DNA of 34,648 nt from Clostridia bacterium. GTDB lineage: Bacteria; Bacillota_A; Clostridia; Oscillospirales; CAG-272. The notes below the pieces were generated by a model. It was not told the DNA's origin. It did no database searches and saw nothing but the letters and a program-made list of their open reading frames with translations. Both the position numbers and the translations under genes were made by a program. Within the stretch, counting starts at the first letter, position 1; the number at the start of each line of letters is the position of its first letter. This document shows positions 23,201-31,816 of the stretch, one piece after another. The stretch is from positions 1-34,648 of the forward strand of contig JAFXWT010000365.1 in assembly GCA_017542695.1 (NCBI GenBank), read 5' to 3'.

Positions 23201-24307
23201 ATGAAGGATATTGAAAAGGCAAGAAAAGCTATAAACGAAGCGGACAAGGAAATGGCGCGCCTGTTTTCCGACAGGATGAACGCCGTCCGCGACGTCGCCG
23301 CATACAAGGCGGAGCACGGGCTCCCGATCTTTGACGCGGAACGCGAAGCAGAGGTCGTCGCGCGCGGTGCGGCGATTATAGAGGACGAGGAGATCCGCGA
23401 GTATTACGTCAATTTCTTAAAATACACAATGGAGCTGTCAAAGCAGTACCAGCATCGTCTGATGAGCGGCGTCAGAGTCGCGTACAGCGGCGTCGAAGGC
23501 GCGTTCGCGCACATCGCGGCGACGCGGATATTCCCCGACGGCGAGCACGTTTCATACGGCGGATTCATCGACGCGTACAACGCCGTCACAGACGGCGAAT
23601 GCGACTGCGCGGTGCTTCCGATCGAAAACAGCTACGCGGGCGAGGTCGGGCAGGTCATGGACCTTATGTTCGGCGGCTCGCTCTACGTGTCGGGCGTTTA
23701 TAATCTCAGGATCACGCATAACCTCCTCGGCGTGCCGGGCGCGCGCATCGAGGATATAAAGACGGTCATCTCGCACCCGCAGGCGCTCGATCAGTGCGCG
23801 GGATACATCAGGCGGCACGGCTTTGAGCAAAAACGAGCCGTCAACACGGCGATGGCGGCGAAAGAGGTCGCCGAAAAGGGCTATATCTCGACGGCGGCGA
23901 TCGCAAGCGCCGAAACGGCGAAGCTCTACGGACTCGCCGTGCTCGATCACGATATCAACGAGAGCGCGACGAACACGACGCGCTTTGCGGTGTTCTCTCG
24001 CGTCGAAAACACGGCGAAAAAGAACGTAAACAGCAATTTTATGCTTCTTTTCACCGTTAAGAACGTTTCCGGCGCGCTCGCCAAAGCGATAGATGTGATC
24101 GGCAGACACGGCTTCAATATGAAGGTGCTTCGCTCGCGCCCGATGAAAGAGCTCGCGTGGCAGTATTACTTCTATGTTGAGGCGGAGGGCGACGAATCGT
24201 CCGAAAAAGGGCGCGAAATGCTCGAGGAGCTGTCGCTCAACTGCGATATGCTGAAAGTCGTCGGAACTTATTCCGTCGAAACGGAACTCAAAGAGGAGAA
24301 ATTGTAA
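23201..24307 (+). CDS. pheA: Bifunctional chorismate mutase / prephenate dehydratase (P-protein)
   Basis: The 368-residue protein has three parts. An AroQ-type chorismate mutase helix bundle (about 1-85) includes SDRMNAVRDVAAYK. A prephenate dehydratase domain (about 91-270) has the catalytic TTRF at 259-262 and VLPIENSYAGEV. A C-terminal ACT domain (about 282-360) has GALAKA (291-296) and RSRPMKE. It converts chorismate to phenylpyruvate in the cytoplasm; the ACT domain normally binds phenylalanine for feedback inhibition. GAGAGGA precedes the ATG. It is the first structural gene after the leader and attenuator, and aroB begins two bases after its stop. Confidence 0.96.
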   Translation: MKDIEKARKAINEADKEMARLFSDRMNAVRDVAAYKAEHGLPIFDAEREAEVVARGAAIIEDEEIREYYVNFLKYTMELSKQYQHRLMSGVRVAYSGVEGAFAHIAATRIFPDGEHVSYGGFIDAYNAVTDGECDCAVLPIENSYAGEVGQVMDLMFGGSLYVSGVYNLRITHNLLGVPGARIEDIKTVISHPQALDQCAGYIRRHGFEQKRAVNTAMAAKEVAEKGYISTAAIASAETAKLYGLAVLDHDINESATNTTRFAVFSRVENTAKKNVNSNFMLLFTVKNVSGALAKAIDVIGRHGFNMKVLRSRPMKELAWQYYFYVEAEGDESSEKGREMLEELSLNCDMLKVVGTYSVETELKEEKL

Positions 24308-24309
24308 TT

Positions 24310-25320
24310 ATGACGATCCACATCGCACTCGGAAAGGAAAGCTATGACGTCACGGTCGAGCGCGGCGCACTGAGCCGCGCGGGCGAGATATTCGACCTCG
24401 ATCGCCGCGCGCTCGTCGTCACCGACGACGGCGTGCCGAAGCAGTACGCCGAGGCGGTCGCGGCGCGGTGCAAAGAAGCGCATATCGTCACGGTCAAGGC
24501 GGGCGAGGGAAGCAAAAGCGCCGAAACGTATCTCGATCTGCTTGACAGAATGGTCGAAGCGGGCTTTGAGCGCACCGACTGCGTCGTCGCCGTCGGCGGC
24601 GGAGTCGTCGGCGACCTTGCGGGGTTCGTCGCGGCGAGCTATATGCGCGGCGTCGACTTCTACAATGTGCCGACGACGCTTCTTTCCATGGTCGATTCGT
24701 CGATAGGCGGCAAGACCGCGATAAATTTCGGCGGGATAAAAAACATCGTCGGCGCGTTCTGGCAGCCGAAGGCGGTGCTGATAGATCCCGACGTGCTTAA
24801 AACTCTCCCCGCGCGCCAGATATCGAACGGACTCGCCGAGGCGATAAAAATGGCGGCGACGTTCGACCGCGACCTTTTCGGACTCATCGAGCGCGGAAAC
24901 GCCGCGGAAAACATCGAAAAAATAATCGTCGGCTCGCTTGATATAAAGCGGCGCGTCGTCGAAGCGGACTCGCGCGAGGCGGGACTTCGCCGCGTGCTGA
25001 ATTTCGGGCACACGATAGGTCACGGCATCGAAGCCGAGCGGCGCGGAGCGCTTTATCACGGAGAATGCGTCGCGCTCGGGATGCTGCCGATGTGCTCTTC
25101 GGGCGTGCGCGCGCGTCTTTCCGCAGTGCTTGAAAAGAACGGCTTGCCGACATTGTTCAACGGCGACCGAAACGCCGTCGTCGAGGCGCTGACTCACGAC
25201 AAAAAAGCGTCGGGCGGGATGATCACCGTCGTCACCGTTGATGAAATAGGCGAGTTCGCAATGATAAAAGAAACGCCGTCGGAGCTTCTCGGAAGAATGA
25301 CGGCCGTGTGGGGTGAATGA
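24310..25320 (+). CDS. aroB: 3-dehydroquinate synthase
   Basis: The 336-residue NAD- and metal-dependent enzyme converts DAHP to 3-dehydroquinate. Visible signatures are AVGGGVVGDLAGFVAA in the NAD-binding region, the PTTLLSMVDSSIGGKTAIN block, and the metal-ligand region LNFGHTIGHGIE with a second histidine in YHGECVALGM. It is slightly shorter than many family members (about 350-360). AGAGGAG lies upstream of the start. It follows pheA by two bases and precedes aroC by one, within one transcription unit. Confidence 0.96.
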   Translation: MTIHIALGKESYDVTVERGALSRAGEIFDLDRRALVVTDDGVPKQYAEAVAARCKEAHIVTVKAGEGSKSAETYLDLLDRMVEAGFERTDCVVAVGGGVVGDLAGFVAASYMRGVDFYNVPTTLLSMVDSSIGGKTAINFGGIKNIVGAFWQPKAVLIDPDVLKTLPARQISNGLAEAIKMAATFDRDLFGLIERGNAAENIEKIIVGSLDIKRRVVEADSREAGLRRVLNFGHTIGHGIEAERRGALYHGECVALGMLPMCSSGVRARLSAVLEKNGLPTLFNGDRNAVVEALTHDKKASGGMITVVTVDEIGEFAMIKETPSELLGRMTAVWGE

Positions 25321-25321
25321 T

Positions 25322-26419
25322 ATGAAAAACACATTCGGACAAAGCGTATCCGTGACGATTTTCGGAGAAAGCCACGGGAGCGAGATCGGCGTCGTCGTCG
25401 ACGGGCTTGCGCCGGGCATCACGATCGACGAAGAATATATCGCCTCGCGCCTCGCGCTCCGCAGACCTGCAGGGAAGATATCGACCTCTCGCGTCGAAAA
25501 TGACGAATTTCGCATAATTTCCGGTATATTTAACGGCAAGACGACGGGCGCCCCGATCTGCGTGATCATTCCGAACACCAATACTCACAGCGCCGACTAT
25601 GAGGCGATGCGCGCGCTTGCGCGCCCGTCACACGCGGACTACACGGCGTATGAAAAATATCACGGCTTTGAAGACTACCGCGGCGGCGGTCATTTCAGCG
25701 GGCGGCTGACCGCGCCGATCGTCGCGGCGGGCGCGATAGCACAGACGGCGCTCGCGTCAAAAGGGATGATCCTCGGCACGCACATCTCGCGCTTGTGCGG
25801 AATATGTGACAGAAAATTCGACAATATCAAAGACGATATAAAATACCTGTCGACAGCTGATTTCCCCGTTCTCGACGAAAAGGCGGGCGAGAAAATGACG
25901 GCGGAAATACTCGAAGCGGCGACAGACGGCGACAGCGTCGGCGGCATTCTCGAATGCGCCGTTCTCGGCGTGCCGGCGGGAGTCGGAGAGCCGTGGTTCG
26001 ACAGCGTCGAATCGGTGCTCAGCCACGCGCTTTTTTCAATTCCCGCCGTGAAGGGCGTTCAGTTCGGCGACGGGTTCGCTCTATCCGATATGCGCGGCAG
26101 TAAAGCCGGCGACGCGTTCCGCGTCGAAAACGGAAAAATCGTAACGAAAACAAATCATAACGGCGGAATAAACGGCGGAATAACGAACGGTATGCCTATC
26201 ATGTTCTCTGTCGCCGTCAAGCCCACGCCGTCGATATTCAAAATTCAGGAGACCGTCGACTTCATCAAAGGCGAAAACGCGGAAATAACTATAAACGGCA
26301 GGCACGATCCCGCGATCGTTCATCGCGCTCGCGCCGTCGTCGATGCGGTAACGGCGCTGACGCTTTGCGACTTGCTCGCGCTGCGCTACGGCACGGATTT
26401 TTTCGGAGGCGATAAATGA
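25322..26419 (+). CDS. aroC: Chorismate synthase
   Basis: The 365-residue FMN-dependent enzyme makes chorismate from EPSP. The N-terminal signature FGESHGSEIGVVVDGLAPG is at 14-32. Other family blocks are RPSHADYTAYEKYHG, GGGHFSGRLTAPIVAAGAIA and NGGINGGITNGMPI. The ATG at 25322 lies one base after the aroB stop; the GTG at 25313 is in the overlap and is less likely. Its end overlaps the aroE-aroK start by four bases. Confidence 0.97.
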   Translation: MKNTFGQSVSVTIFGESHGSEIGVVVDGLAPGITIDEEYIASRLALRRPAGKISTSRVENDEFRIISGIFNGKTTGAPICVIIPNTNTHSADYEAMRALARPSHADYTAYEKYHGFEDYRGGGHFSGRLTAPIVAAGAIAQTALASKGMILGTHISRLCGICDRKFDNIKDDIKYLSTADFPVLDEKAGEKMTAEILEAATDGDSVGGILECAVLGVPAGVGEPWFDSVESVLSHALFSIPAVKGVQFGDGFALSDMRGSKAGDAFRVENGKIVTKTNHNGGINGGITNGMPIMFSVAVKPTPSIFKIQETVDFIKGENAEITINGRHDPAIVHRARAVVDAVTALTLCDLLALRYGTDFFGGDK

Positions 26420-27657
26420 CGTACGGCTGCATCGGCAATCCGCTCGGTCACAGTTTTTCGGAGATCATCCACTCGAAGATCGGGCGGTACGAATATAAGC
26501 TCCGTCCGCTTTTGCCCGAGGAGCTCGACTCGTTTATGACGGCGCGAGATTTTCTCGGAATAAACGTCACCATCCCGTATAAGCGGGACGTGATACCGTA
26601 TCTCGACGAGATCGACGGTATGGCAAAAGATATCGGCGCGGTCAACACCATCGTCAATAAAAGCGGCAAGCTTTACGGTTACAACACCGATTTTTCGGGG
26701 ATGCGCGCGGCGATCGTGCGCGCGGGCATCGACGCAAAAGACAAAAAAGCGCTCGTGCTCGGAACGGGCGGCACGAGCCGTACGGCTGTCGCCGTTCTGA
26801 ACTCGCTCGGCGCGCGGCAGATTTACCGCGTCAGCCGCAGCGGACGCGAGGGCGCGATAACTTACGACGAGGCGTATAAGACCCACGCCGACGCGGAGAT
26901 CATAGTCAACACGTCCCCCGTCGGAATGTACCCGAATAATTCGGACACGCCCGTCGATATCGAAAAATTTCCGAAGCTCTCGGGCGTTTTCGACGCGGTG
27001 TTCAATCCCCTCTCCACAAATCTTGTGCTCGACGCGCGAACAAAAGGGATAAAGGCGGCGGCCGGACTTTATATGCTCGTTTATCAGGGCGTTTGCGCCT
27101 CGGAGCATTTTCTCGGCGAGAAACTGCCCGCGGAACTTGCGGACAGGATATTTGATGATATTTTCTCCGAAAGAGAAAATATCGTGCTCATCGGCATGGC
27201 GTCGAGCGGGAAAAGCACGGTCGGCAAAATGCTCGCCGAGCGGCTCGAAAGAAAGTTTTTCGACACGGATGCGCTCATCGTCGAAAAGTCAGGGGTGGAA
27301 ATCGCCGAAATATTCGATAGATACGGAGAAGACGAGTTCCGTCACATCGAGCGCGAGGTCGTATCGGACGTCGCCAAGGAAAACGGCGCGGTCATCGCCA
27401 CGGGCGGCGGCACATCGCTTTACCCCGTAAATATGAAAAAACTGCGGCAGAACGGGCGCGTTTATCTACTCGACCGCTCGCCCGATCTGCTTACGCCGAC
27501 GTTTGACCGCCCGCTCGCGCGGGATATCGAAACGATGAAGCGCCGCTACTACGAGCGGCATGATATTTACCGTTCGGCGACAGACGAAATAATCATCAAC
27601 AACGGTACGCCCGATGCGGCGGCCGACGAAATCGAAAGGATCCACACGGGAAAATGA
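26416..27657 (+). CDS. aroE-aroK: Shikimate dehydrogenase - shikimate kinase fusion
   Basis: The 413-residue protein joins two consecutive pathway enzymes. The AroE domain (about 1-245) has the catalytic K56 in NVTIPYKRD, D92 in YNTDFSG and the NADP loop GTGGTS (116-121). The AroK domain (about 254-413) has Walker A GMASSGKST (260-268), DTD at 283-285, the shikimate-binding R309 in EFRHIE and ATGGGTS (328-334). Together they reduce 3-dehydroshikimate to shikimate and phosphorylate it to shikimate 3-phosphate. There is no stop codon or frameshift at the junction near residues 245-254. GGAGG lies 6 bases before the ATG. The end overlaps aroA by four bases. Confidence 0.95.
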   Translation: MTYGCIGNPLGHSFSEIIHSKIGRYEYKLRPLLPEELDSFMTARDFLGINVTIPYKRDVIPYLDEIDGMAKDIGAVNTIVNKSGKLYGYNTDFSGMRAAIVRAGIDAKDKKALVLGTGGTSRTAVAVLNSLGARQIYRVSRSGREGAITYDEAYKTHADAEIIVNTSPVGMYPNNSDTPVDIEKFPKLSGVFDAVFNPLSTNLVLDARTKGIKAAAGLYMLVYQGVCASEHFLGEKLPAELADRIFDDIFSERENIVLIGMASSGKSTVGKMLAERLERKFFDTDALIVEKSGVEIAEIFDRYGEDEFRHIEREVVSDVAKENGAVIATGGGTSLYPVNMKKLRQNGRVYLLDRSPDLLTPTFDRPLARDIETMKRRYYERHDIYRSATDEIIINNGTPDAAADEIERIHTGK

Positions 27658-28862
27658 TCGTTAAAATCAAACCGTCGCATCTTTGCGGAAGTATATCCGC
27701 GCCGCCGTCGAAAAGCATGGCGCACCGCCTGCTCATATCGGCGGGACTTTCGGACGGCGTGAGCGTCGTTCGCGGCGTTGCTCCGAGCGAGGATATGCTG
27801 GCGACAATAGATTGCCTCGCCGCCCTCGGCGTCAGATGCGAATACGACGGCCGTGACGTAACGGTCCGCGGCGCGTCGCCCGAAAAAATGACTGTCTGCG
27901 CGACTTTGCCGTGCCGCGAATGCGGCTCGACGCTCCGATTTTTCATTTCGATCTGCCTTTTACTCGGATGTAAAGCGACGCTTTCGGGGAGCGAACGGCT
28001 CCTTATGCGGCCGCTTTCGGTATATGAAACGCTCTGCCGCGAGCGAGGATTCGATTATTCGAACGACGGCAAAAGCATCACCGTATGCGGAAAACTCGAA
28101 AGCGGGGATTATACGCTTCGCGGTGACGTGAGCAGTCAGTTCGTTTCCGGGCTTCTCTTCGCGCTTCCGACGCTTGACGGCGACAGCCGCATCACGCTGA
28201 CGGGCAATGTCGAGAGCCGACCGTATATCGACATGACGATCGGCGCGCTCGAAAAATTCGGCGTTATCGCCAAGTGGGAAAACGAAAACACGCTCTTCGT
28301 TCTCGGAGGTCAAAAATACGCTCCCGCAGACATCACGGTCGAGGGCGACTGGTCAAACGCCGCGTTCTTCCACGCTATCGGCGGCGACGTCAAAGTGACG
28401 GGGCTCGACGAAAAAAGCGCGCAGGGCGACAAGATATGCGTCGAATATTTCAAAAAGCTCGCCGTCGGCTCGCCGACGCTCCCGCTCGGCGACTGCCCCG
28501 ATCTCGGGCCTGTAATGTTCGCCATGGCGGCGGAAAAGCACGGCGCGACTTTTACCGGAACGTCCCGCCTTCGCGCCAAAGAAAGCGACCGCGTCGCGTC
28601 GATGACCGAGGAACTCGCAAAATTCGGCGCGGAATTTGAAGTCGCCGACGATGCCGTGACGGTGAAAAATACCGCGCTCGGCGCGCCTGCGGAAACGCTC
28701 TCGTCGCACGGCGATCATCGCGTAGCGATGGCGCTGTCCGTGCTCATGACAAAATACGGCGGCACGCTCACGGGCGCCGAAGCGGTGAAAAAAAGTATGC
28801 CCGATTTTTACGAAAGGATCGCGTCTCTCGGCGCAGATGTCGAAAAACATGAAGATAAATAA
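27654..28862 (+). CDS. aroA: 3-phosphoshikimate 1-carboxyvinyltransferase (EPSP synthase)
   Basis: The 402-residue enzyme transfers enolpyruvate from PEP to shikimate 3-phosphate. The N-terminal APPSKSMAHR contains K20, S21 and R25, matching the shikimate-phosphate site. ECGSTLRFF corresponds to the PEP/glyphosate loop, and SSQFVSGLLFALP and SDRVASMTEEL are further family blocks. The GDHRVAMALSVL segment near the end is diagnostic. At 402 residues it is somewhat shorter than the usual 425-430. It is translationally coupled (ATGA overlap) with aroE-aroK. Confidence 0.95.
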   Translation: MIVKIKPSHLCGSISAPPSKSMAHRLLISAGLSDGVSVVRGVAPSEDMLATIDCLAALGVRCEYDGRDVTVRGASPEKMTVCATLPCRECGSTLRFFISICLLLGCKATLSGSERLLMRPLSVYETLCRERGFDYSNDGKSITVCGKLESGDYTLRGDVSSQFVSGLLFALPTLDGDSRITLTGNVESRPYIDMTIGALEKFGVIAKWENENTLFVLGGQKYAPADITVEGDWSNAAFFHAIGGDVKVTGLDEKSAQGDKICVEYFKKLAVGSPTLPLGDCPDLGPVMFAMAAEKHGATFTGTSRLRAKESDRVASMTEELAKFGAEFEVADDAVTVKNTALGAPAETLSSHGDHRVAMALSVLMTKYGGTLTGAEAVKKSMPDFYERIASLGADVEKHEDK

Positions 28863-29706
28863 AGACACGAAATTTCTCATCGTCGGACTCGGACTCATCG
28901 GCGGCTCGTACGCCAAAGCACTGAAAAAGCAGGGATACCGCGTCGAGGCGATAGCGCACCGCGCCGAAACGATAGCGTACGCGCTTGAAAACAAGATCAT
29001 CGACGGCGGTTCGACCGAGGTGACAAAAGAGACAGTCGGCGGCGCGGACGTGATCGTTTTCGCACTCTACCCAAAGGTTTTTCTTGAGTGGATAGACGAA
29101 AACCAGCACCTTATCAAAAGCGGCGCGATGATAACAGACGTCACAGGCGTGAAATCGTGCATCGTTTACGATATTCAGAAAAAACTCCGTCCCGACGTTG
29201 AATTCATCTCCGCGCACCCGATGGCGGGGCGCGAGGTCTACGGCGTCGAAAACAGCGACGAAAAGATATTCCGTGGCGCGAACTACATTGTCGTGCCGAC
29301 GGACAAGAACACGCCCGAGGCGATCGAAGAATGTAAAAAGCTCGGCGAGATACTCGGCTTTGCGCGCGTTTCGGCGCTCAGCCCCGAAGAGCACGACGAG
29401 ATGATCGGATTCGTCTCGCAGCTGACGCACTGCATCGCCGTGTCGCTGATGACGTGCTCGGATAACAAGCGCCTCGTCGACTACACGGGCGATTCGTTCC
29501 GCGATCTGACGCGCATCGCGCGCATCAACGACGCGATGTGGAGCGAACTGTTCATGATGAACAAAGACGCCCTGCTTAAAGAAATGGATAAGTTCATCGA
29601 CGAATTCGTATTATTCCGCGGAATGCTCGCCTCGGGCGACGTCGACGGAATGAGAGAAAAAATGCGCATCTCGACAGAGCGGCGCGCGTGGTTTGACAAA
29701 AAATGA
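28849..29706 (+). CDS. tyrA: Prephenate dehydrogenase
   Basis: The 285-residue NAD-dependent enzyme converts prephenate to 4-hydroxyphenylpyruvate for tyrosine synthesis. The dinucleotide loop is VGLGLIGGSYA (12-22). Substrate-region motifs include ISAHPMAGRE and FVSQLTHCIA with the conserved histidine. No ACT domain follows, so feedback control may differ from the B. subtilis enzyme. Two starts are possible, 28837 and 28849, both inside the end of aroA and neither with a clear ribosome binding site. I chose 28849 because it gives the usual short lead into the glycine loop. Confidence 0.93.
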   Translation: MKINKDTKFLIVGLGLIGGSYAKALKKQGYRVEAIAHRAETIAYALENKIIDGGSTEVTKETVGGADVIVFALYPKVFLEWIDENQHLIKSGAMITDVTGVKSCIVYDIQKKLRPDVEFISAHPMAGREVYGVENSDEKIFRGANYIVVPTDKNTPEAIEECKKLGEILGFARVSALSPEEHDEMIGFVSQLTHCIAVSLMTCSDNKRLVDYTGDSFRDLTRIARINDAMWSELFMMNKDALLKEMDKFIDEFVLFRGMLASGDVDGMREKMRISTERRAWFDKK

Positions 29707-29733
29707 TCCGATTACGGAAAAGAGGTATTTATT

Positions 29734-30762
29734 ATGAATATGATTTTTGAAAGAAAGCTCGCTATCCCGATGGAAGTCAAGGAGATGTACCCGATGACCG
29801 CCGAAATGACGGCGATCTTTGAGCGCCGCGACGTCGAGATCAAGGAGATACTCTCCGGCAAGAGCGACAAGTTCCTGCTCATCATCGGGCCGTGCTCCGC
29901 AGACAACGAGGACAGCGTCATCGACTATATCTCTCGCCTGCGCGAAGTGCAGGAAAAGGTGAAGGATAAAATTTTCATCATCCCGCGCATTTATACAAAC
30001 AAGCCGCGCACGACGGGCGACGGCTACAAGGGAATGCTCCACCAGCCGGACCCGACCGAAAAGCCCGATATGTTCAAGGGCATCGTTGCGATCAGAAAAC
30101 TCCACATGCGCGCGCTCACCGAAACGGGCTTTTCGTGCGCAGACGAGATGCTCTACCCCGAAAATCACAAATACCTCGACGATATGCTGGCGTATGTCGC
30201 CGTCGGAGCGCGCTCCGTCGAAAATCAACAGCATCGTCTGACGGCGAGCGGCATAGAAGTCCCCGTCGGAATGAAAAACCCGACGAGCGGCGACTTTTCC
30301 GTCATGATGAACGCCATCACCGCCGCCCAGCACAAGCACACGTTCATCTATCGCGGATGGGAAGCGCATTCGCAGGGCAACCCGTACGCTCACGCGATCC
30401 TGCGCGGATATATGAACAAGCACGGGCAGTCAATGCCGAACTATCACTATGAAGATCTGTCGTTCGTGTGCGACATGTATCTTGAAAAAGGTCTCTCGAA
30501 CCCCGCCGTCATCATCGACACGAACCACGCCAATTCGGGCAAAAACCCGTTCGAGCAGATCAGAATTGCAAAAGAAATCCTCGCCTCGCGCAGATATAAT
30601 GACGAAATTCGCCGCATGGTCAAGGGATTTATGATCGAAAGCTACATCGAGGACGGCGCGCAGAAGATCGGCGATGGAATTTACGGAAAGTCGATCACCG
30701 ATGCTTGTCTCGGCTGGGAAAAGAGCGAGCGGCTGATATACGATATAGCGGATACGGTGTGA
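29734..30762 (+). CDS. aroF: 3-deoxy-7-phosphoheptulonate (DAHP) synthase, AroFGH type
   Basis: The 342-residue class Iα enzyme condenses PEP and erythrose 4-phosphate, the first step of the pathway. Diagnostic blocks are LLIIGPCSA, NKPRTTGDGYKG, GARSVENQQHRLTASG, PVGMKNPTSGDFSVMMNAI and FIYRGWEAHSQGNPYAHAIL. No CM or ACT domain is attached. Which aromatic amino acid inhibits it cannot be told from the sequence. AGAGG lies before the ATG. It is separated from tyrA by 27 bases and from the next gene by 7, in the same direction. Confidence 0.95.
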   Translation: MNMIFERKLAIPMEVKEMYPMTAEMTAIFERRDVEIKEILSGKSDKFLLIIGPCSADNEDSVIDYISRLREVQEKVKDKIFIIPRIYTNKPRTTGDGYKGMLHQPDPTEKPDMFKGIVAIRKLHMRALTETGFSCADEMLYPENHKYLDDMLAYVAVGARSVENQQHRLTASGIEVPVGMKNPTSGDFSVMMNAITAAQHKHTFIYRGWEAHSQGNPYAHAILRGYMNKHGQSMPNYHYEDLSFVCDMYLEKGLSNPAVIIDTNHANSGKNPFEQIRIAKEILASRRYNDEIRRMVKGFMIESYIEDGAQKIGDGIYGKSITDACLGWEKSERLIYDIADTV

Positions 30763-30769
30763 GGACAAA

Positions 30770-31657
30770 ATGAAAGACGAACAAAAAAGCAAAAACATCC
30801 GCGATACAGTCAAAAATTTTGCGATACTGACGCTCGGCTCGATCATCGTCGCCTGCGCGATCTACTTTTTCAAACTGCCGAACAATTTTCTGACGGGCGG
30901 CTTCAGCGGCCTCGGAATGATACTGGGCGTGTATATCAAAGGCATCAGCACTTCGACGATAATATGGATAATCAATATCGTTTTCCTTATAATCGGGTGG
31001 GTTGTGCTCGGCAAGTCGATCGGCATCCGCACGATCTACTGCACGCTCGTCTATTCGTGCTTCCTTGAGTTGCTTGATCTGTGCAGGATCGAGGAAAAGA
31101 TAACTCTCCCGTTCACGAGCGACATCATCCTCGAACTCCTTTTCGCGTGTCTTATCGAAGCGCTCGGACTTGCGATCGTCATCAAAAACGGCGGCTCAAC
31201 GGGCGGAACGGTGATAGTTGCTCTCATCGTCAAGAAATTCGGCAAGGTCGATATCGGCTCGGCGATGGTCTATGCCGACATCGCCATCGTCGGCGCGACG
31301 TTCTTCATTTTCGACGCCAAAACGGGGATGTACTCGCTCATCGGGCTCGGAATAAAGTCGATCGGCGTAAAGCTCTTCATCAACGCGATGAACAACCGTA
31401 AGAGCATGACCATAGTGACGACACATCCGAACGAAATAACGTCATTCATCACTGAAAACATCCACCGCACCGCAACGAGATGGACGGGGAGCGGCGCGTA
31501 CACCAACGACGGCAGAACCGTCATTTTGGCCGTCATTTCCTCGAAGCAAGCGACGAAAGTCAGCGCCTACGCGCGCAAAGTCGATCCCGATTCGTTCGTC
31601 GTCGTTAACACGACTCACGAAATATACGGCAACGGATTTATGAAGATAAGCGACTGA
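30770..31657 (+). CDS. YitT family membrane protein (DUF161 + DUF2179)
   Basis: The 295-residue protein has five to six membrane helices, including the family block FFKLPNNFLTGGFSGLGMIL and IVIKNGGSTGGTVIVALIVKK. It ends in a soluble DUF2179 domain (about 215-295, with RTVILAVISSKQATKV). YitT proteins are common in Firmicutes and of unknown function. It begins 7 bases after the DAHP synthase stop and so is probably the last gene of the aromatic operon. Whether it relates to aromatic amino acids (for example efflux) is speculative. GAGGA precedes the ATG. Confidence 0.9.
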   Translation: MKDEQKSKNIRDTVKNFAILTLGSIIVACAIYFFKLPNNFLTGGFSGLGMILGVYIKGISTSTIIWIINIVFLIIGWVVLGKSIGIRTIYCTLVYSCFLELLDLCRIEEKITLPFTSDIILELLFACLIEALGLAIVIKNGGSTGGTVIVALIVKKFGKVDIGSAMVYADIAIVGATFFIFDAKTGMYSLIGLGIKSIGVKLFINAMNNRKSMTIVTTHPNEITSFITENIHRTATRWTGSGAYTNDGRTVILAVISSKQATKVSAYARKVDPDSFVVVNTTHEIYGNGFMKISD

Positions 31658-31816
31658 ATAAAGCCGTCGCTTTGAACGGAAGGCGGCTTGCTTTGCGCGA
31701 CGGATGAGGGGGATACGACGGCGCGCAGGGCGGATCCATCTTTGTTGCACCCGCGGGTGCGACATCTCTCACCTAAACGGGGAGAGAATATACTTTGCAA
31801 ACATCGGAGGAGCATT
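31658..31816. repeat. Intergenic region with degenerate repeat-like hairpins
   Basis: No gene is seen. The string GCTTTGCGCGACGGATGAGG (about 31690-31709) and later CTCTC...GGGGAGAG (about 31766-31786) resemble pieces of a short intergenic repeat found in many Clostridia. Between them lies a near-perfect palindrome (31744-31763, GCACCCGCGGGTGC core). There is no clear U-tract terminator for the aromatic operon. A TATACT (31789-31794) without a good -35 could serve the next gene. The repeat identity is inferred from memory. Confidence 0.4.

Noticed and set aside
24268..25581. A 437-codon open frame on the minus strand
   Set aside because: It is a shadow of aroB and aroC, and its composition is that of a complemented coding frame.
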